Source of the DNA: Scenedesmus sp. ARA3
Taxonomy: Eukaryota > Chlorophyta > Chlorophyceae > Sphaeropleales > Scenedesmaceae
Length of the DNA stretch: 64,000 nt
NCBI GenBank assembly: GCA_004335835.1
Contig: RWJK01000307.1
Coordinates: 1-64,000 of the forward strand
Direction of reading: 5' to 3'
Part shown: positions 61,925 to 64,000 of the stretch, in pieces
Layout of the letters: every line of letters begins with the position of its first letter
How positions within the stretch are numbered: position 1 is the stretch's first letter
Translations under genes and position numbers: made by a program
Notes under the pieces: generated by a model
What the model was told of the DNA's origin: nothing
Database searches by the model: none
Seen by the model: the letters and a program-made list of their open reading frames with translations, nothing else

Positions 61925-63563
61925 GCTGCCCCCAACAGGCCAGCCGGCCGCACCTGATGCCGGTAAAGCAGGAAGTTCTCGCAGCACACCAGCACGCCGC
62001 CCGGGCCGTCGCCGCTGCCTGGCACCGGAATGAGCAGGTTGGCGCCGTTGTCCACTGGGTCGGACCACTTGCGCAGCACGTGGTTGAGCCCCAGGTCCAG
62101 CTCGTAGTAGGTGAGGTGCTTCTGGGCGGCAGCAGCAGCCTCGCCGCTGGGGTCCTGTTTGGAGGGTGGTGGACGGTAGGGGCGGGGGGACAGGGGGATT
62201 GTAGAGAAGCACATGGTCAAGGCGTCGGGCAGGACAAGAGACTGCTGGTTGGCGTAATGTCTGAATGCAGTCCACTGCCCAGGAATGCATTCAGCGCGAC
62301 AGCCCACACACCAGCCCCCTGCTGCTGCTGTGGCTGCTGCCTGGGATGCCGACTGCTGCCGCACCCATCAAGTGCACCTGTGTGTGTGACCAAGGGAGGC
62401 TCAACTGCTCCCAAGCGTCCCTGCTGCTGCTGCTGCTGCTGCTGCTGGTATGCTTCGCAGCCACCCACCTGGTCCGCATCTGCATAGTCCAGCTCGATCG
62501 CCGCGAACACAGGATTATCGAAGCCGCAGTCCAGCGCTGTTATGGAGAACACGATGTTGTGGCTCTTGTGCGCCTCCAGCGGGCTGCTGATGGTCAGGTT
62601 GGCGGCGCTGTCCCTGTTGAGCACGTACACAAACTTCTGCTTCTCCACAGCGCCGATGATGCAGGCGCGGCCCTTGGGGTCAGCAGCCACGTACTGACCA
62701 GGCACGATGCGCCGGCAGCCGGAGCGGCCAAACGTCTCCTGGTGCACCTGCGGGTGAGAGGAGACGGGGAGGCGCAGCCGGCGGGCAACACTGCAGGCCT
62801 CAAACACCGACAGGCAGCCAGCGTAGACCTTGCAGCTGACACATCGTGGCTGGCAGGTGCCTGGCAGCTGCAGCTGCAGCGCTGTGTGGCGCAGCACACC
62901 TGTGCAGGGGAGGCAGGCGTGCGCAAGCTACGCAGCCTGGAGCTGGCGCCGTTGCTTGCAGCGCTGCCTGCAGCAGCAGCTCCAGCTGTCGCTGCTGTCG
63001 CTCATGCTTGCTTCTGAGCCTAGTCGTGCTCATGTCTCCGCTGCTGCTGCTTCCCTCGCTGCTGCCAGCTCCTGCCACTGCTGCTCATCCCCTCATGCCA
63101 CCAAGCAGCTTACTACTGCCCCGCCCCCGCCCCCCCCCCCACCTTGACGAACGCGTTGCGCTCCTTGTTGTAGTCCAGGATCACCAGCCGCCCGCTGTCG
63201 CTGCCGACTAAGACGTAGTCGCGCTGCGCGCCCGTCAGCCTGAAGGCGGCCAGGCTGCGGATGACGCCAAACACGTCCGTGGACAGCAGCACCTGCAGCC
63301 GGCCGTTGTCGCCCGGCCGGATCAGCTCCAGCACGCGCCCGCGGCTCACCACGATCTCCTGCGCCTTGGGCGCGCTGAAGTTGCCGTAGATGGCACACTG
63401 CAGCAGCAGCAGCGGCAGCGGTAGCAGCAGGGACAGCGGCAGCAGCGCACAGTGTGTGCATGGCTGATCTGCGTGTGCCAGCAGCTGCAACCAGGCAAGT
63501 GCAAGGAGGGGGACGCACTTGGATGCCACTAGGCCTGCTGAGGGTGAGGTTGTACAGGAACAT
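54534..63563 (-). CDS. SF3B3: Splicing factor 3B subunit 3 (SF3B3 / SAP130)
   Basis: Twenty-one exons give 1203 aa (human 1217) in frame: 63563-63519, 63397-63143, 62747-62469, 62154-61954, 61627-61508, 61263-61090, 60810-60663, 60362-60302, 59778-59655, 59423-59156, 58913-58787, 58572-58479, 58286-58154, 57910-57732, 57508-57278, 57071-56942, 56737-56560, 56287-56056, 55817-55641, 55394-55182, 54776-54534. The family's ordered blocks are all present: [14 protein letters not shown] start, [107 protein letters not shown] and the C-terminal [21 protein letters not shown]3B3 is a triple beta-propeller CPSF-A/DDB1-like scaffold of the SF3b complex in U2 snRNP, needed for branch-point recognition. 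Introns carry assembly gaps and repeats, but no exon is interrupted. The start is supported by the conserved first exon. Confidence 0.96.
55066..55137 (-). pseudogene. Duplicated 3' fragment of an SF3B3 exon within the following intron
   Basis: About 70 bp in the intron after exon 20 resemble the end of that exon plus its donor (original at about 55175-55243). Shared plus-strand pieces are GCCTCACCT, CTTGGCCTGGAAGGG, GGTGCC and CAGCAGCAC in the same order. Translated on the minus strand it still reads [16 protein letters not shown] next to the genuine [17 protein letters not shown]. It has no acceptor site of its own, so it is probably an exon-fragment duplication that left a decoy 5' splice site. 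Confidence 0.7.
58582..58592. other. Assembly gap (run of N) in an SF3B3 intron
   Basis: Eleven N flanked by G homopolymers, within the intron between exons 58787-58913 and 58479-58572. A second single ambiguous base is at 60839, also next to a G run and in an intron. Confidence 0.98.
60385..60423. repeat. CAG microsatellite in an SF3B3 intron
   Basis: Thirteen perfect CAG units in the intron between the 60663-60810 and 60302-60362 exons. On the transcribed (minus) strand it reads as CTG and lies close to the acceptor of the 61-nt exon, where it could act as a polypyrimidine-like element. Confidence 0.95.
60563..60632. repeat. 12-bp minisatellite in an SF3B3 intron
   Basis: Five perfect copies of CACAAACAGCTG followed by a partial sixth copy, immediately before the 60663-60810 exon and in the same intron as the CAG run. 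Confidence 0.95.
61890..61922. repeat. CTG microsatellite in an SF3B3 intron
   Basis: Eleven perfect CTG units in the intron between exons 61954-62154 and 61508-61627. Confidence 0.92.
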
Positions 63564-64000
63564 GCTTGCTCCTGCTGCTCCTTGCTGGGTGTGGCCTGCT
63601 GCCTACACAGCCATCACAAGCCAGCCCCTAGCCCCATGCGTCCAGCTGCAGTGTCTGGCGACTTTCAATCAAGTTCAAATGGAGATCGATGCAGCACAGA
63701 CTGAACAGTGCTGTGGAAAGGGACAGACAGCAGACAGGGATATTGATGTTTGGTGGGGCAACAGAAGCAGCGACAAAGTATGATGACGTGTGGGTTAGTT
63801 GGCACGAACATTAAACTCCTTCATTCAACCAAAGCCGTCACAAGCACACTAGTGACAACAGTGTCATACTGCACTCGAAGTTCAACTGCGATCGAACCAG
63901 CTGAGGTGTATCGGCGCTGGATCGATGATTGAAACGATACGTGGACAAATCAAGTAATTGATGCAACCATTGGTTGCTCTCTGCTGTCCTGCTATATGCC
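63564..64000. promoter_or_regulatory. SF3B3 5' flank
   Basis: The last 437 bp lie upstream of the SF3B3 start and should include its 5' UTR and promoter. The segment becomes AT-richer towards the right edge. No TATA box, repeat or gene is recognised. Confidence 0.4.

Overview
This 64 kb window looks like nuclear DNA of a chlorophyte green alga. It is GC-rich and dense in introns (most about 80-400 nt, GT...AG). CTG/CAG triplet runs occur in coding exons (poly-Gln, poly-Ala), introns and spacers. Candidate TGTAA polyadenylation motifs lie behind some stops. The protein set includes a plant-type arginine-rich tandem zinc finger protein and a land-plant-like TWD40-2/TTRAY2 subunit. A chlorophycean (Scenedesmus-like) origin is my inference. 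There is no CRISPR array, rRNA or recognisable transposon.

Layout: 1-58 is a CAG run. The minus strand then carries five genes: a 1780-aa Gln/Ala-rich protein with an AP2-like domain (1105-7348), an RR-TZF CCCH protein (8906-11450), a TWD40-2 homologue of the TSET/TPLATE complex (12245-19898), a P4-ATPase lipid flippase (20788-29703) and NADPH:adrenodoxin oxidoreductase (30445-33615). A 625-bp divergent spacer separates the last from a plus-strand giant armadillo-type gene of about 33 exons (34241-47848). Two tandem short-chain dehydrogenase/reductase (SDR) genes follow on the plus strand (48396-50556 and 51204-53456). A broken copy of the armadillo gene's 3' end lies between them, showing how the array formed. 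A 130-bp foldback follows the second SDR gene. SF3B3/SAP130, the spliceosomal U2 snRNP subunit, closes the window on the minus strand (54534-63563).

I assembled exon models by hand from splice sites and conserved protein blocks. Every full model closes as an exact multiple of three, which is strong internal support, but no alignment, transcript or database search was run. The genes are mostly unrelated housekeeping functions (vesicle coat and lipid flipping, mRNA processing and turnover, mitochondrial redox), so no operon-like logic is implied. The most distinctive local biology is the SDR duplication: chimeric origin, apparent gene conversion, a shared GC-AG intron, an in-frame 27-bp duplication beside the active-site region of copy 1, and a long inverted repeat beyond copy 2. 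I saw no clearly new multi-gene system.
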